Below are positions 16,634-25,651 of a stretch of 39,126 nucleotides of DNA, piece after piece (position 1 is the stretch's first letter; every line of letters starts with the position of its first letter). The stretch is taken from NCBI GenBank assembly GCA_030628805.1, contig DAOVQG010000004.1:1-39126 (forward strand), in the 5' to 3' direction. Source of the stretch: JAGMDK01 sp023128695. GTDB taxonomy: Bacteria; Planctomycetota; Phycisphaerae; UBA1845; Fen-1342. The notes beneath the pieces are model-generated. The model was not told the DNA's origin, made no database searches, and saw only the letters and a list, made by a program, of their open reading frames with translations. A program made the translations under genes and the position numbers.

Positions 16634-16664
16634 TGGTCAGCTCCGCTGGAAGATAGATGGGTAA

Positions 16665-16693
16665 ATGGTATGCATTTCCGGCACACCGTGCAA
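16665..16693 (-). promoter_or_regulatory. Sigma70-like promoter for the RHH gene
   Basis: On the minus strand, TTGCAC (16688-16693) and TACCAT (16665-16670) are separated by exactly 17 bases, 32 bases upstream of the RHH start codon. Confidence 0.5.
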
Positions 16694-16724
16694 CTTGCGT
16701 GCAGCGGACAACCGAGAGCACCCT

Positions 16725-17045
16725 TCAGAACGGCTGATCGAGGTAGTCTCGTGGATTGGCCGGGTTCAGGCCGTCCGGCATGTTGTTGAGGGCGGGCGTA
16801 ACCGGCCCGCTGGCAATGAACCAGGTTCCGTCGCCGCGGTCCCCCAAGTCAACGCGGATGAGCACGGCACCATTAGGCGATCGAAACTCGATTTCTGCAT
16901 CCCAGCTGAACACCGGCGGCCCGTTTGGCTCTTCTGAGGCAGGCTCCGGCTGCAACTCGACGGCTTTGAGGCCAACATGGCCCTCCATTGCCTTGATCAG
17001 CTCCTCTTTCGACATCCGCCAGTGCTGCTGCGGTTTGTCTTCCAT
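16725..17045 (-). CDS. Small acidic protein, unknown function
   Basis: A 106-aa soluble protein. ATG 17045 is chosen because AGGAGG lies 5 bases upstream; a GTG at 17060 in the same frame would have no such site. The N terminus is a helix (SKEELIKAMEGHVGL), followed by a Glu/Pro linker and a beta-rich domain FSWDAEIEFRSPNGAVLIRV. No family recognised. It lies between the paired-hairpin element copy 2 and the RHH gene, on the strand of the mobilization module. Confidence 0.65.
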   Translation of the reverse strand: MEDKPQQHWRMSKEELIKAMEGHVGLKAVELQPEPASEEPNGPPVFSWDAEIEFRSPNGAVLIRVDLGDRGDGTWFIASGPVTPALNNMPDGLNPANPRDYLDQPF

Positions 17046-17178
17046 CGGCGCCTCCTGCACAGCATTCGGGGCGTTGAGACCTTCTCGCTCGCAGTCACGC
17101 GGACCAGCTGAAGCGGTCCGGCAGCGATACCGGTGGGCTGCGCTGCTCGCGAGAGCGAAACATACCGGGTGGTTCGCG

Positions 17179-17328
17179 GTCTGCCGTATAAAGCCGTCGT
17201 CGTCGGGTCCTCGCCCCGCGAAGGCCGCCAGGCCCTTGGGACCCGACGAGGACGGCTTAGGCAGACCGCCTCTGGCCGGGGCATGACACCGACCTCCCTG
17301 CCCTGCCGGTAATGCCCGAGTCGGAGGG
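17179..17328 (+). repeat. Paired-hairpin element, copy 2
   Basis: The outer stem GTCTGCC (17179-17185) pairs with GGCAGAC (17260-17266). Inner 18-base arms at 17193-17210 and 17239-17256 pair with only one G-U pair. A spacer and a 28-base motif at 17301-17328 follow. The layout matches copy 1 at 3324-3454, but the apical loop is longer and GC-rich. The 28-base motif differs from copy 1 by two compensating substitutions. This copy is not followed by a domain V. It lies directly 3' of the minus-strand gene ending at 17355, so a bidirectional terminator or a mobile hairpin element are both possible. Confidence 0.75.
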
Positions 17329-17354
17329 CTCCTCTTCTGACTGGATCCCAGGGA

Positions 17355-18689
17355 CTACGGCGCGAGCATGCCGAGTTCGACCAAGGTGTCGCCGAGTTCG
17401 TTCAGGTAGTCCTGGGCTTTCTGGAGTTGTTCGCGGTCTTCCGGCGACATGCGGTTGAAATACGACGCGAAGCCCCAGCGCGGGCGCTCCTTGTCCTCCT
17501 GCTTCTTGGTGCCCAGTCGGTGGAGCTTGGTGAGCCCCTTCACGGTGGGCTGGAGCGCGCCGGTTGCACGCAGGGCGGAGAGCGATACGCCAGTTTTCCT
17601 CGCGCCGGTCTTCTTGCCCGGCTGCGAGTAGGCCTTGGTGATAAACGGAGACAGCAATGCCTGAACCTCGGGGCTCTGCGCCTTGGCCATCCGCTCCTCA
17701 TGCTGGGCCGCGCCCAGTTGGTCATTGCGTGCCAGCTTCGACTCGATGTCCGCGACATCGCGCTTGGTCTTAGCCTCGGCACGCATGCGTTCAAGCTCGG
17801 CTATGGCGTCATCGTAGGCCACTTCGGCAGCGATGCGACGGGCTTCCTCCTCCTGCTTCATTCGTTTGAGTCTGATTTCGAAGTCGATTCTCATCCGCTC
17901 GATTTCGATCTGGGCTTCCTTGCGAATCCGATCGCGTTCCTCTTTGGCGAGGTCGAGCTGCGCGGCGCGAGTGGCGTCGATGAGAATCTTCTGGGATTCT
18001 GGCTCAGCGAGCTTATAGCCGAGGATTTTGGAATCGGCGAGAAGCTGATGCCAGCGAGCCCGGTAGTCCTGCATCGCCTTTGCCAGTGTCTTGGCCTTGG
18101 AGAGGTCAATGCCAGTGGGTGCTTCCGCGAGGATCGTATCCAGGGTGGATTCCTGCACGACCAGTCGCGGGAGGCGGTCCTTCGCCCAGAAGGCAAGCTT
18201 GTCTGCTTCCGTCTTGATATCCTGGTAATCGCCCAGCAGAAACCCCAGGTCAGCACGCTCTCGCTCATCCCGGAGACGCTGGACGATTGCCGACACCGTG
18301 GCCATTCGCAGCTTGACCTCGTCCAGCGATACCACGGGGTTCTTGTCCAGTTCCAGATAGGCGATGAAGCCCGCCGGGTCGTGGGCCAGGCGCTTGCCCT
18401 CGTCGCTTGTCAGAAGAGTCTGCATACGGCGGGAGAATGTCTCGGCCTTCTGAGCGAGCGTGGCAAGAAGATCGCTTGTTCCCTGGACCTCGGCGGTGTT
18501 CCGGTCGAAGGCACGTCTCGTTTTCTGTCGCTGCTGCTCTTCAATGCGCTCCTTGAGTTCGCGCTCCAGGGATTGGATCTTTCGCTCGTCGTCGGTGGTC
18601 TTCTCCTAAGCGAAGGAGGCGGGCACGCCGGTGGTAACGAATAAGGCGAGAGCGAAGAGCACGATGGTTGCGTTTCTTCCGAGGGCCAT
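17355..18689 (-). pseudogene. Exported coiled-coil protein interrupted by an amber codon
   Basis: The frame from ATG 18689 encodes a clear signal peptide (MALGRNATIVLFALALFVTT then GVPASFA). A TAG (18606-18608) sits exactly at the expected cleavage point, and then ~416 codons continue in the same frame. The downstream part is a charged helical protein (EKTTDDERKIQSLERELKER at its start), with a long coiled coil mid-protein (EERDRIRKEAQIEIERMRID region). An AAGGAG site lies 8 bases before ATG 18689, inside the end of the upstream gene. If TAG were CAG, a normal Q-E-K mature N terminus would result. The alternatives are a nonsense mutation, a sequence error, amber readthrough, or a reinitiated cytosolic product from ATG 18425. 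It may be a periplasmic accessory of the transfer module; no family recognised. Confidence 0.7.
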
Positions 18690-18690
18690 T

Positions 18691-19689
18691 CTAAGGACTC
18701 CTTCCTTCCAGGCGATGACGAACGAGTGCAGTCCGCACGAGGCGGATGTTGTCGGCCTGAGCTTTGAGTTGTTCCTGTTCCTCTTCGATTGAGTACAGAA
18801 GGTCTTTGAGGGCCGTCCGATCGGCTTCGCCAAGCTGCTTCTCGTCGATGCGCCGGCGAATCTCGGCGAGAATCTTCCGGTTGGCATCAAACTGGGATGG
18901 GCCTACGTGTGCGTTCAGGATCTGGTTCCAGGCCGCAAGAAACAACTCGTCCGTGACCACGAGAAAATCGACCTCATCGGGCGTGTCGTCGGGCGAGCCG
19001 ACAATACGCTCAAGGGAAAGGCCGACGACCTTCTTGAAGTCGGCTTCGAGACGACGTGAGGCATCTCTGAGCCCTTCTAGCTTCTCAGTGGCCTCGGTAT
19101 GGGCCTGCACGATGGCGGTCTCCAGCGCCTGGTACTCGGCCTCCTTCGTTTCGCGGAGTACCTCGGCCTGAGCCTGGACGAGGTTCTTCTCTTCCTGGAC
19201 AGTTCTGACCTCGGCCCACTGCTTCAGGGGCTCGCGCAGCACGAACAAGGAAACCAGAACCACGAAGGCGACCACCGCGATGGCGGCAACAACGCCCCAG
19301 GTATTCGTTCGCTGTTGCTGTTCGCCTGGAACCGGATACGGGGCTTCAGGATACGGTCCGCCGGCTTCCGCCCGTGGGGGTAGAGCTTGGCTTGGACCTA
19401 GCACTGGTGGCATGCCGGCTTGTTGTCTCAGAGCAGCATGTCTCTGAGAATCGTCGGACTTGACGAGCCAACCGTCTCCTTCGTGTTTGAACCATACCGT
19501 GTGGCGGGGGTCTTTCAGCGTTAGGATCTGACCCTCTCCCGCCGGCTTGCTGAGCCGGATATTGTCAACGTCGAGGTCATCAATAGCGGCGCTTTGCGGG
19601 TAGGCTGTCCCGTCCAATGTCATGGTGCCATCTGGGGCCAATTGGACAGGACCGTCTTCCCATCCGGCACATGTAATCCAATCATCCAC
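18691..19689 (-). CDS. Single-TM protein with coiled coil, transfer-module associated
   Basis: A 332-aa protein starting at GTG 19689, with GGAGG 8 bases upstream. It has an N-terminal soluble domain (~1-95, beta-rich, with DPRHTVWFKHEGDGWLVKSD), a Pro-rich linker, one TM helix (about 131-150, VVAAIAVVAFVVLVSLFVL), then a long coiled coil and helical C-terminal domain. Its stop lies 2 bases before the start of the exported coiled-coil gene, and its last codons contain that gene's ribosome-binding site, so the two are translationally coupled. Lying directly downstream of the coupling-protein gene on the same strand, it may be a membrane adaptor of DNA transfer; no named family. Confidence 0.7.
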   Translation of the reverse strand: MDDWITCAGWEDGPVQLAPDGTMTLDGTAYPQSAAIDDLDVDNIRLSKPAGEGQILTLKDPRHTVWFKHEGDGWLVKSDDSQRHAALRQQAGMPPVLGPSQALPPRAEAGGPYPEAPYPVPGEQQQRTNTWGVVAAIAVVAFVVLVSLFVLREPLKQWAEVRTVQEEKNLVQAQAEVLRETKEAEYQALETAIVQAHTEATEKLEGLRDASRRLEADFKKVVGLSLERIVGSPDDTPDEVDFLVVTDELFLAAWNQILNAHVGPSQFDANRKILAEIRRRIDEKQLGEADRTALKDLLYSIEEEQEQLKAQADNIRLVRTALVRHRLEGRSP

Positions 19690-19786
19690 AGTGGGGGCCT
19701 CCAGAGTCCGCCCAAAACGCCGCTACAACTGCATCATACCGCAAGATACTAGGGCGGGACAGGTCGCGCTTGGATCCCACTGCGAG

Positions 19787-21748
19787 TCAGCCCTGACCAT
19801 CTGGAGGCGGCAGGTTGATCTGGTCGAGGTGCGTGCCTCGGGCCTGACGAGGCCGCTCGCCGGGGCCTCGGGGCATAAGGATGTCAGCGAGGAAGGAGCC
19901 GAGCCGTTCCCTGTCCTGTTCGTTCCATGGGGCGGGGTATTCCTGACTCGCTTCGCGAGCGATAAACCTGGGCTGGTTTCCCTTGCGGTAGAGGAATCTG
20001 GCGTGGTGAACCCATCCTTCGTAGTTGCCGACGGCGGGCGTACTGTAGTAGCCGTAGAAGCGCTGCGAATTGGCGGGGTAGAGCTGCTGGACCTGCTCGG
20101 GCAGAACGGTCTTGCGTTGCACGATCCGTTCGGATTCGGTTGTCGACACTTGCTCCCCGTAGGTCTCGCTCATGGTCGTTTCGTAGCGCTCCGCCTCGCC
20201 CATGACTTCGGAAACGTACTTCCCGGTGACCGGGCTTCTGGTGCCGAACATGGCCTTGTTCGCAGCGCCGCCGAGAATCTCCTCGGCCAGGTCGGGCCCG
20301 TACGCGTGGCGGAGACCGGCGACGTCTTGAGTGGCGAGGCACACGCGGGCGCCGAAGCTGCGGCCGGTGGTCAATAGGTCATCGAGCCCGGGGATCTTCC
20401 CGGCGAATTTGGCCTCGTCGATGAAGACCCAGGTTCTGCCGGCATTCTGTCGCGGTCTGGTGAGTATCTCCGTTATCCGCTGAAAAAGGACGCGGTTCAC
20501 GTTGTCGAGGGGTTCCGCCAACTCCTTGTCCTTTGCGATGAGGAGTATGTACTCGCTGCTCGCCCAGTCTTTAAGGCTGACGCTCACCTTGGCGTTGGCC
20601 CACAGCGCGGCGATGGGTCTCAGGCTGCCCGTGGTTGCGTTGAGGGTCATCATGATGTTGGAGACCGTGCGCGGGTCTTCCAGGAAGTACTGATCGTACG
20701 TGTGTTGGAGTTCGGGGACGGATTTGAGGAGCCGCTTGACGGTTCTCTTGTCGGACATGGTGAGCACGACATCCCGAAGGGTCCACCGCCCGGGGGCTTT
20801 GAGAATGAAGGCCTCCATCACGGCACTCGTGATGCCCTGGGCGGCCTGGTAGAAAAAGGAGTTCTGCCCGCCCGGGTCGGGGATTAGGGTCGTGGCGAGG
20901 GTTTTGGCGACGCTCGGCTGGTTGATATCGCGGGCAATGTCCCACCTCGCGGAACGGGTGTCGTATGGATGGAGCGTAATAACCGGGCAGGGCAGTCCCA
21001 TCCCGCTCAGAATGGGCCAGAACTCATTCTTGGGGTCATAGATAAGGGCGCGCCAGCCGCGTTGCCCCCGGCCGATGAGAGGCAGGATGCTCTGCATGAG
21101 GAGCCGCAACGTGACGGTTTTCCCGCTCCCGGTGGCCCCGAAGATGCAGAAGTGGCCATCGGAGTGGCGCTCCGGAAGCGAGAGGCCACCCCAGTGAATC
21201 CTGGGCTCTCCGGCGGCGACCGGAAGGGCCTGACAGCGGTTCCACGCCTCCCCGATTGACATCTTAGCCGTGCCGCGGATGAACTCGGGGTCCGCGCCAC
21301 CCGCACCGGTCGGGGAAGGCGCGAAAATCCAGAGGAGAAACTGCAGCCCGAAGGGAAGGATGAGCCAGCCGACGATGACCCAACCCCAAACCGGGCTTGC
21401 GCCGAATAGCTGGGACGAGAGTAGCCCCCCCATGAGTGTGCCGAACGGGAAGAGAAACAGCCAGATGACGTATTCGCCGGAGATTTGCACGACCGCGGGA
21501 AGGAAACCGGGATGGTGGCGCCACAGCTGGCTCATGCCAACGCCAGGGCTGCGGAGCCGGCCGCGCCGACCAGCAATCGAGGAGATGAACAGCAGAGTGG
21601 GGATGAAGGCCAGTCCCGCAAACGCCTCCCAGCCCTCTGGGTAGCTCCACTTCATCGCAAGCACAATGGCGGCGAAGAAGACCACGACGAGCATGCAGCA
21701 GAAGACGAGAAACAGAAACCGGGATAGGTTCGTCGGCATAGACATCAT
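19787..21748 (-). CDS. Type IV coupling protein (VirD4/TraD/TrwB-like)
   Basis: A 653-aa inner-membrane ATPase that would link relaxosome DNA to a type IV secretion channel. TM segments lie at about 11-32, 41-58, 91-110 and 120-142. Walker A is GATGSGKT (204-211) in CIFGATGSGKTVTLRLLM; Walker B is WVFIDEAKFAG (~440-450), followed by LLTTGRSFGARVCLATQDV, typical of this family. The ATG overlaps the relaxase stop (ATGA), so the two are coupled. Four TM segments rather than the usual two is a little unusual. No VirB4 or other mating-pore component follows, which implies dependence on a helper secretion system. Confidence 0.9.
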   Translation of the reverse strand: MMSMPTNLSRFLFLVFCCMLVVVFFAAIVLAMKWSYPEGWEAFAGLAFIPTLLFISSIAGRRGRLRSPGVGMSQLWRHHPGFLPAVVQISGEYVIWLFLFPFGTLMGGLLSSQLFGASPVWGWVIVGWLILPFGLQFLLWIFAPSPTGAGGADPEFIRGTAKMSIGEAWNRCQALPVAAGEPRIHWGGLSLPERHSDGHFCIFGATGSGKTVTLRLLMQSILPLIGRGQRGWRALIYDPKNEFWPILSGMGLPCPVITLHPYDTRSARWDIARDINQPSVAKTLATTLIPDPGGQNSFFYQAAQGITSAVMEAFILKAPGRWTLRDVVLTMSDKRTVKRLLKSVPELQHTYDQYFLEDPRTVSNIMMTLNATTGSLRPIAALWANAKVSVSLKDWASSEYILLIAKDKELAEPLDNVNRVLFQRITEILTRPRQNAGRTWVFIDEAKFAGKIPGLDDLLTTGRSFGARVCLATQDVAGLRHAYGPDLAEEILGGAANKAMFGTRSPVTGKYVSEVMGEAERYETTMSETYGEQVSTTESERIVQRKTVLPEQVQQLYPANSQRFYGYYSTPAVGNYEGWVHHARFLYRKGNQPRFIAREASQEYPAPWNEQDRERLGSFLADILMPRGPGERPRQARGTHLDQINLPPPDGQG

Positions 21749-24426
21749 CCTAGCTCCAGGCCGAAGCCTGGTTCTTGCTTCCGTATCACGTCGTGGGCGA
21801 GGTCCTTGGCCTGTGATCGCTTCATTTGGCGGGCAAGACGGGCAAGGTCCTCACCTGCCTCCCGCTCATCGATGTAGATACGGGTCTCGGTGCGAGCCCG
21901 GGAAGCTTGGACGTAAGAGATTTCTCGGTCCTGCATCGAGCCGCCGGCCAGGACATAGGCCCTGTCGACCGTGGTGCCCTGCCCCTTGTGCGTCGTCACA
22001 GCGTACCCGAGCCGAAGGGCTACGTCACCCTTGTGGTCGCCGTGGTCGTGTCTGTAGCGCTTGAGCGGGATGATGACGCGCGCTCCCCCATCAACCTGGA
22101 CGGCGACGGCTTTTCGAAATCCGTTTACGGCGATGACGGTCCCGGTTTCGCCGTTCTCGACACCGAGCATGATGTCACGTTTCGTGAAGAGAACGCGGTC
22201 ACCCTGAAACACGTAATCGTCTTTGAGCTTGAGGCCGGTCGAGGTATCGACGTGGCCGGAGAGGATCCGCGCACTCTGACACCGGCGGTTCACTTTGTCC
22301 GCTTCCCGGTTTGTTCCGCAGAAGATCAGGGTCTCGTCGATCCGGCGTGTGACGGCCTTGCTCCAATCTGAAACGAGGGTGTCGATGGCGCGCTCGCGCG
22401 TGCTTTCAACGGAGACGAGGCCTCGCTGGGCGAGGTTCCTCAAGGCCCGTTCCGTTTCGCCTCGCGCGAAGTCCCGCACAACCTGGCGATCCCGCTCATC
22501 GTTCTGGCGGCTGACCTTGACAAGTTCTGCGCAACCGAGGCGCTTAGCGAGCGCCAGGAACGGACAGCCGGCCTCAAGTGCTGAAAGTTGCCGCGCGTCT
22601 CCGGCCATGACGACTTTGCCGCCCTGGTTCACCACCCTCTCGGCGACGCGGGCCAATTGTCGAGTTCCGACCATGCTGGCTTCATCGATGACCAGCACGG
22701 TTTTCTTGTTGATTCGGAGACGCTCCAGCTTGTAGGTCCGCTTCTTCCTCGCAGCACGAAGAAGCTGCTTGCCATGGTGCTTGAGTTGGTGCTTGAGCGA
22801 CGGGTTCATCCGGAGTTCGAGCATCGCGAGCGTGTCGCTATTTATGCCAGAGCCGCGTTCGAGCTGCCTTACGGCTTTGCCGGCCAGGGCCGCGCCGATT
22901 ACTGTGCAGCCAGCCTTTTCCCATACCTCGCGGCAGACATTGAGCGTGGCGGTCTTTCCGGTACCAGCCACACCGGATAGGACCTTAACTGCACCAGGGG
23001 TCTGCGTGAGGTGCTGGACAGCTTTGACCTGTTCGGGGTTCAGCGTGAACTCGGCGTTCTTCCGAAGCGTGCGGCGATCAGGTTTGAAGCGGAAGGTCTT
23101 CTTCTTGGCTACCGCCCTGACAAGCTGCGTTCCGGCGTGCTTCAATCGGGACGTTAGTTCTTCCTTGGTGCGGGAACGCTTAGCCGACCGCCGGGCGATG
23201 ACCGAATCAACGAGCTTGGGGCTGACGACATGCGATTCATCCGACCGGGTACGGTCGGCGCATTCGAGAAGGTGCTTCTCGACCGAGAGCGTATCGGCGG
23301 TCGTGTACCGCATTTCGTGCTTGTGTTCGCCGAGCTTCACGATGTTGGGGGAATGCTCGATCTCATGTTTCACCAGGTCTCTGAGCATGCGGGTGTCGAA
23401 ACCCCGCCCCAGCGTTGCTACTGCCGTGTGCAGGAGAAGCTCCTTCTCACTGAAGTGGCTCTGTTGGTCTGTGATCACTTCGACGGCGACATTGAAGGCC
23501 CGGCGGAACTCCCGCTCAGGGTCCTGTTCAACGGCCTTGCCAAGCAGGGCTGTGACCTGTTTCTCTGTGAGGCCGTATTCTTCGCCTTCCTTTCGCCAGA
23601 AACGAAAAAGCTCCTTTCTTGGTGGGACGATCCTCTTAACCTGCCTGGTCTTGAGCGTCGCCTCGGCAAACGCCTCTGCGCTCGCCGTTTCGAGAGCGGC
23701 CGGCCCGACTTCCTGCTCGATCTCTTTTCGCCGCTTGGAGAAGTGGTCGCAGAGCTTCTTGGATACGCCGCTGACTTCGAACCATGTGCTTTTTCGTTCG
23801 CACTCAAGGCCGAGCCGCTGAAGTCGGTGGGCGAGTTCGGCCCGAAAGATGGCGCCTGTCACCATCTTGTGTTGATAGAGTGTTCTGCTGACGAGGGCAC
23901 CGGCTGTGCCGTCCTCCCTGACACACCCGTTCATCACCAGAAAGTGGAAGTGTAGGTTCGGGTCGCCAGCTCGGCTCGTTCCGTGCTCAAAGACCGCGAC
24001 CACCAGACCAACACGCTCGCGCTCCAGTCCCCACTTGCCGCGGCGAGTGAACGATGCGTCCGATTCGAGGTAGTCCAGGGCTGCCTCAACTGCCGCTACG
24101 ACGGCTTGCTGAATCTGGCGTCTGGTTTGGACGTCGGCCTGGCTCCAAAGGACGCTGAGCGACTTGGGGACGGAGAACGTGAGATCCCAGCCGGGCTGGC
24201 GCTTCTCGTGCCCCGCGTTCTTGGTGAGTTTCGTCCCGTCGGGGCGGAAACCATCAAGCAGCTTCTTCAGGTCGGAGCGCTCCACTTTGCCGGTGAGGCC
24301 GAGCAGATCTGCTCCCCTGCCGAGCCAACGGCCCGGCGGCTCCCCGCCTTCCAGGTAGTAATCCTCGCGAGCCAGGTTGAGATAGTAATTACCCTGACCA
24401 GCTTTCATGGCCCCGATCGAGAGCAT
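21745..24426 (-). CDS. MobF-family conjugative relaxase-helicase (TrwC/TraI-like)
   Basis: An 893-aa bifunctional protein. The relaxase domain (about 1-300) has paired Tyr residues at 14/15 and 23/24, the fold motif GWDLTFSVPKSLSVLW (79-94), and the metal-binding His set H148, H159, H161 in FEHGTSRAGDPNLHFHFLV. The helicase part (about 460-890) is SF1 RecD/TraI-like: GVAGTGKT (~485-492), VLVIDEASMVG, GDARQLSALEAG, and YAVTTHKGQGTTVDRAYVL. It nicks oriT, stays bound to the 5' end and unwinds the strand. GGAGG 4 bases before ATG 24426 sets the start. Length is close to TrwC (~966 aa). It forms an operon with the RHH protein upstream and the coupling protein downstream. Confidence 0.95.
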   Translation of the reverse strand: MLSIGAMKAGQGNYYLNLAREDYYLEGGEPPGRWLGRGADLLGLTGKVERSDLKKLLDGFRPDGTKLTKNAGHEKRQPGWDLTFSVPKSLSVLWSQADVQTRRQIQQAVVAAVEAALDYLESDASFTRRGKWGLERERVGLVVAVFEHGTSRAGDPNLHFHFLVMNGCVREDGTAGALVSRTLYQHKMVTGAIFRAELAHRLQRLGLECERKSTWFEVSGVSKKLCDHFSKRRKEIEQEVGPAALETASAEAFAEATLKTRQVKRIVPPRKELFRFWRKEGEEYGLTEKQVTALLGKAVEQDPEREFRRAFNVAVEVITDQQSHFSEKELLLHTAVATLGRGFDTRMLRDLVKHEIEHSPNIVKLGEHKHEMRYTTADTLSVEKHLLECADRTRSDESHVVSPKLVDSVIARRSAKRSRTKEELTSRLKHAGTQLVRAVAKKKTFRFKPDRRTLRKNAEFTLNPEQVKAVQHLTQTPGAVKVLSGVAGTGKTATLNVCREVWEKAGCTVIGAALAGKAVRQLERGSGINSDTLAMLELRMNPSLKHQLKHHGKQLLRAARKKRTYKLERLRINKKTVLVIDEASMVGTRQLARVAERVVNQGGKVVMAGDARQLSALEAGCPFLALAKRLGCAELVKVSRQNDERDRQVVRDFARGETERALRNLAQRGLVSVESTRERAIDTLVSDWSKAVTRRIDETLIFCGTNREADKVNRRCQSARILSGHVDTSTGLKLKDDYVFQGDRVLFTKRDIMLGVENGETGTVIAVNGFRKAVAVQVDGGARVIIPLKRYRHDHGDHKGDVALRLGYAVTTHKGQGTTVDRAYVLAGGSMQDREISYVQASRARTETRIYIDEREAGEDLARLARQMKRSQAKDLAHDVIRKQEPGFGLELG

Positions 24427-24439
24427 GGTTCCTCCAGTC

Positions 24440-24769
24440 TCAGTCCAGAAGGTTCTTCTGGATCCATGCGTTGATCTCCTTCGCGGTCAGCCAGTCTCGG
24501 CTGTCCGGTGGCTGATTCATGTCAGACAGGACTGCGCCCGTGGCAACAGCGAACTTATGCACGAGGGTCCGACCGAGCCTATCAATAGCGTTCTCAAGGT
24601 CGGTGAGTTGCCTGCCAGAATCCTCGGCGTCCCCCCGGCTCAGCATGTCGATGACGACCGACCGAAGATACTGGCTTCGGCTAAGACCGCGGGCTTTCGC
24701 TGCCTCATCGAGTTGCTGTGCAAGAGGACGGGGAAGCCTGAAACTAATTGACTCGCTCGGCTCGGGCAT
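24440..24769 (-). CDS. RHH relaxosome accessory protein
   Basis: A 109-aa protein with a ribbon-helix-helix start (SESISFRLPRPLAQQLDEAA, then GLSRSQYLRSVVIDML). A C-terminal helical part follows, ending DWLTAKEINAWIQKNLLD. Its place just upstream of a MobF relaxase matches TrwA/TraY-type nicking accessory proteins that bind oriT and repress their own promoter. ATG 24769 has AGGA shortly upstream; the stop is 13 bases before the relaxase start. The oriT-like segment lies immediately beyond its start. Confidence 0.8.
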   Translation of the reverse strand: MPEPSESISFRLPRPLAQQLDEAAKARGLSRSQYLRSVVIDMLSRGDAEDSGRQLTDLENAIDRLGRTLVHKFAVATGAVLSDMNQPPDSRDWLTAKEINAWIQKNLLD

Positions 24770-24806
24770 TGACGAATCCTACGTGACCGTGACGGACGCG
24801 AACGGT

Positions 24807-24973
24807 GTACAACGAAACTCCTTGTACCGGCGACACTTAAGCGCTTGAGTGGGCGTGAGTGAATACGATATGTATACGACATAAACTACGGATTGAGGGT
24901 TACTTGCGCATGGTTCTGAGCGTGATTGTCTGCATCCGTGAGGTGCATTAGGTGTGGTCAGTAACCCCAATCC
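24807..24973. other. Candidate oriT region
   Basis: The segment upstream of the RHH/relaxase operon holds GTACAA/TTGTAC (24807-24812/24822-24827). It also holds a long inverted repeat: GGATTGAGGGTTACT (24890-24904) against AGTAACCCCAATCC (24960-24973), complementary over 14 bp with one extra A. Between the arms lies GGTGTGGT (24951-24958), which matches the core of the F-plasmid nic region as I remember it. Location beside a MobF relaxase supports oriT. The exact nic site and strand are not established. Confidence 0.5.
24942..24956. repeat. 15-bp direct repeat, copy 1
   Basis: GGTGCATTAGGTGTG at 24942-24956 recurs exactly at 25992-26006. The flanks differ. This copy lies inside the oriT-like segment and overlaps its GGTGTGGT core. 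Confidence 0.7.
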
Positions 24974-24983
24974 AAGTTGTTCC

Positions 24984-25274
24984 CTAGTCCATAGCATGGT
25001 CAGGCTCGCCTTGTCCAGCTTTGATTGAGATTCGGCCTTCGTGCTCGGCAATCCAGCGGAACGCCTCGCGGGCCAACTCCGCCAGGGTCAGCAACTCATC
25101 GCGGCCGAAGTTGCTCGACTCGTTCCATTCGCCGTCTGCATCGTTCTTGAACAGCCGGCAGAACTGCGTGTTATGCCATGGGCCGTTTGACGACGAAGAG
25201 GAATTCTCCCAGACAGTTGCCTTCAGCCTTCCGATTCTGATTTGTGCTACAGGTTGCTTCTTTTCTGTTTCCAT
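24984..25274 (-). CDS. Small PC4-like protein, paralogue A
   Basis: A 96-aa protein from ATG 25274, with a strong AAGGAG 7 bases upstream. Core pattern: IRIGRLKATVWENSSSSSNG, then FCRLFKNDADGEWNESSNFG, then RDELLTLAELAREAFRWIAE. The strand-strand-strand-helix layout and the K-x-x-V/I-W-x-N and D-G-x-W elements recall PC4/p15-like single-strand DNA-binding domains. This is a tentative likeness judged by eye. A clear paralogue lies at 26758-27018. Placed next to oriT, it would suit coating of transferred single-strand DNA. The frame is open far upstream, but that part is repeat-rich and not convincing. Confidence 0.75.
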   Translation of the reverse strand: METEKKQPVAQIRIGRLKATVWENSSSSSNGPWHNTQFCRLFKNDADGEWNESSNFGRDELLTLAELAREAFRWIAEHEGRISIKAGQGEPDHAMD

Positions 25275-25651
25275 TTCTTTTCTCCTTTGATTCGTCTCCG
25301 CAGCGGCTGGCGTTGGCCGTTCTGTAACGCGGTCTTTGCCGGCACGCTTCTTGAAGACGATGCAGTATTCATGTTTTATGGGGACGTCTTCCAACGTCCC
25401 GTACTCTTTCGAGTTCGGTTTGCAGTTGTAGTGCGCCTTGGTGGTTCGTGATTCGCTGCTTTCACGTTGCGTCCATGTGCTGAGAATGGAGGACCGTCCC
25501 ATTCGGGGCTGCGGCGTGCCGAGAATGGGACCGTTCTTTTCTCGTCGGAGGCACGCCGTGGCGGTCGAACGGGGTGGGCCGATCGTGCTGGTGCCGGCGC
25601 CGCATGGGCTGTCCGTGTGGACGCCCGCGTGCTGTGAGGTGTTGCCGGTCC
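25275..25651. other. Intergenic region with inverted repeats
   Basis: No firm gene. The minus-strand frame leading into the 25274 gene reads plausibly for about 50 codons (KEYGTLEDVPIKHEY and onward), but has no start with a ribosome-binding site. CGGCGTGCC (25512-25520) and GGCACGCCG (25550-25558) are perfect inverted copies. Two similar GAGAATGG...GACCGT segments lie near 25483 and 25521. Confidence 0.4.

Noticed and set aside
17427..18644. 405-codon plus-strand frame opposite the exported coiled-coil gene
   Set aside because: It is the antisense image of a Glu/Lys-rich coiled coil and reads as Leu/Phe/Gly-rich repeats; no ribosome-binding site and no family pattern.
22769..23955. Plus-strand frames opposite the relaxase
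   Set aside because: Ser/Arg-rich antisense frames over an unambiguous MobF relaxase.
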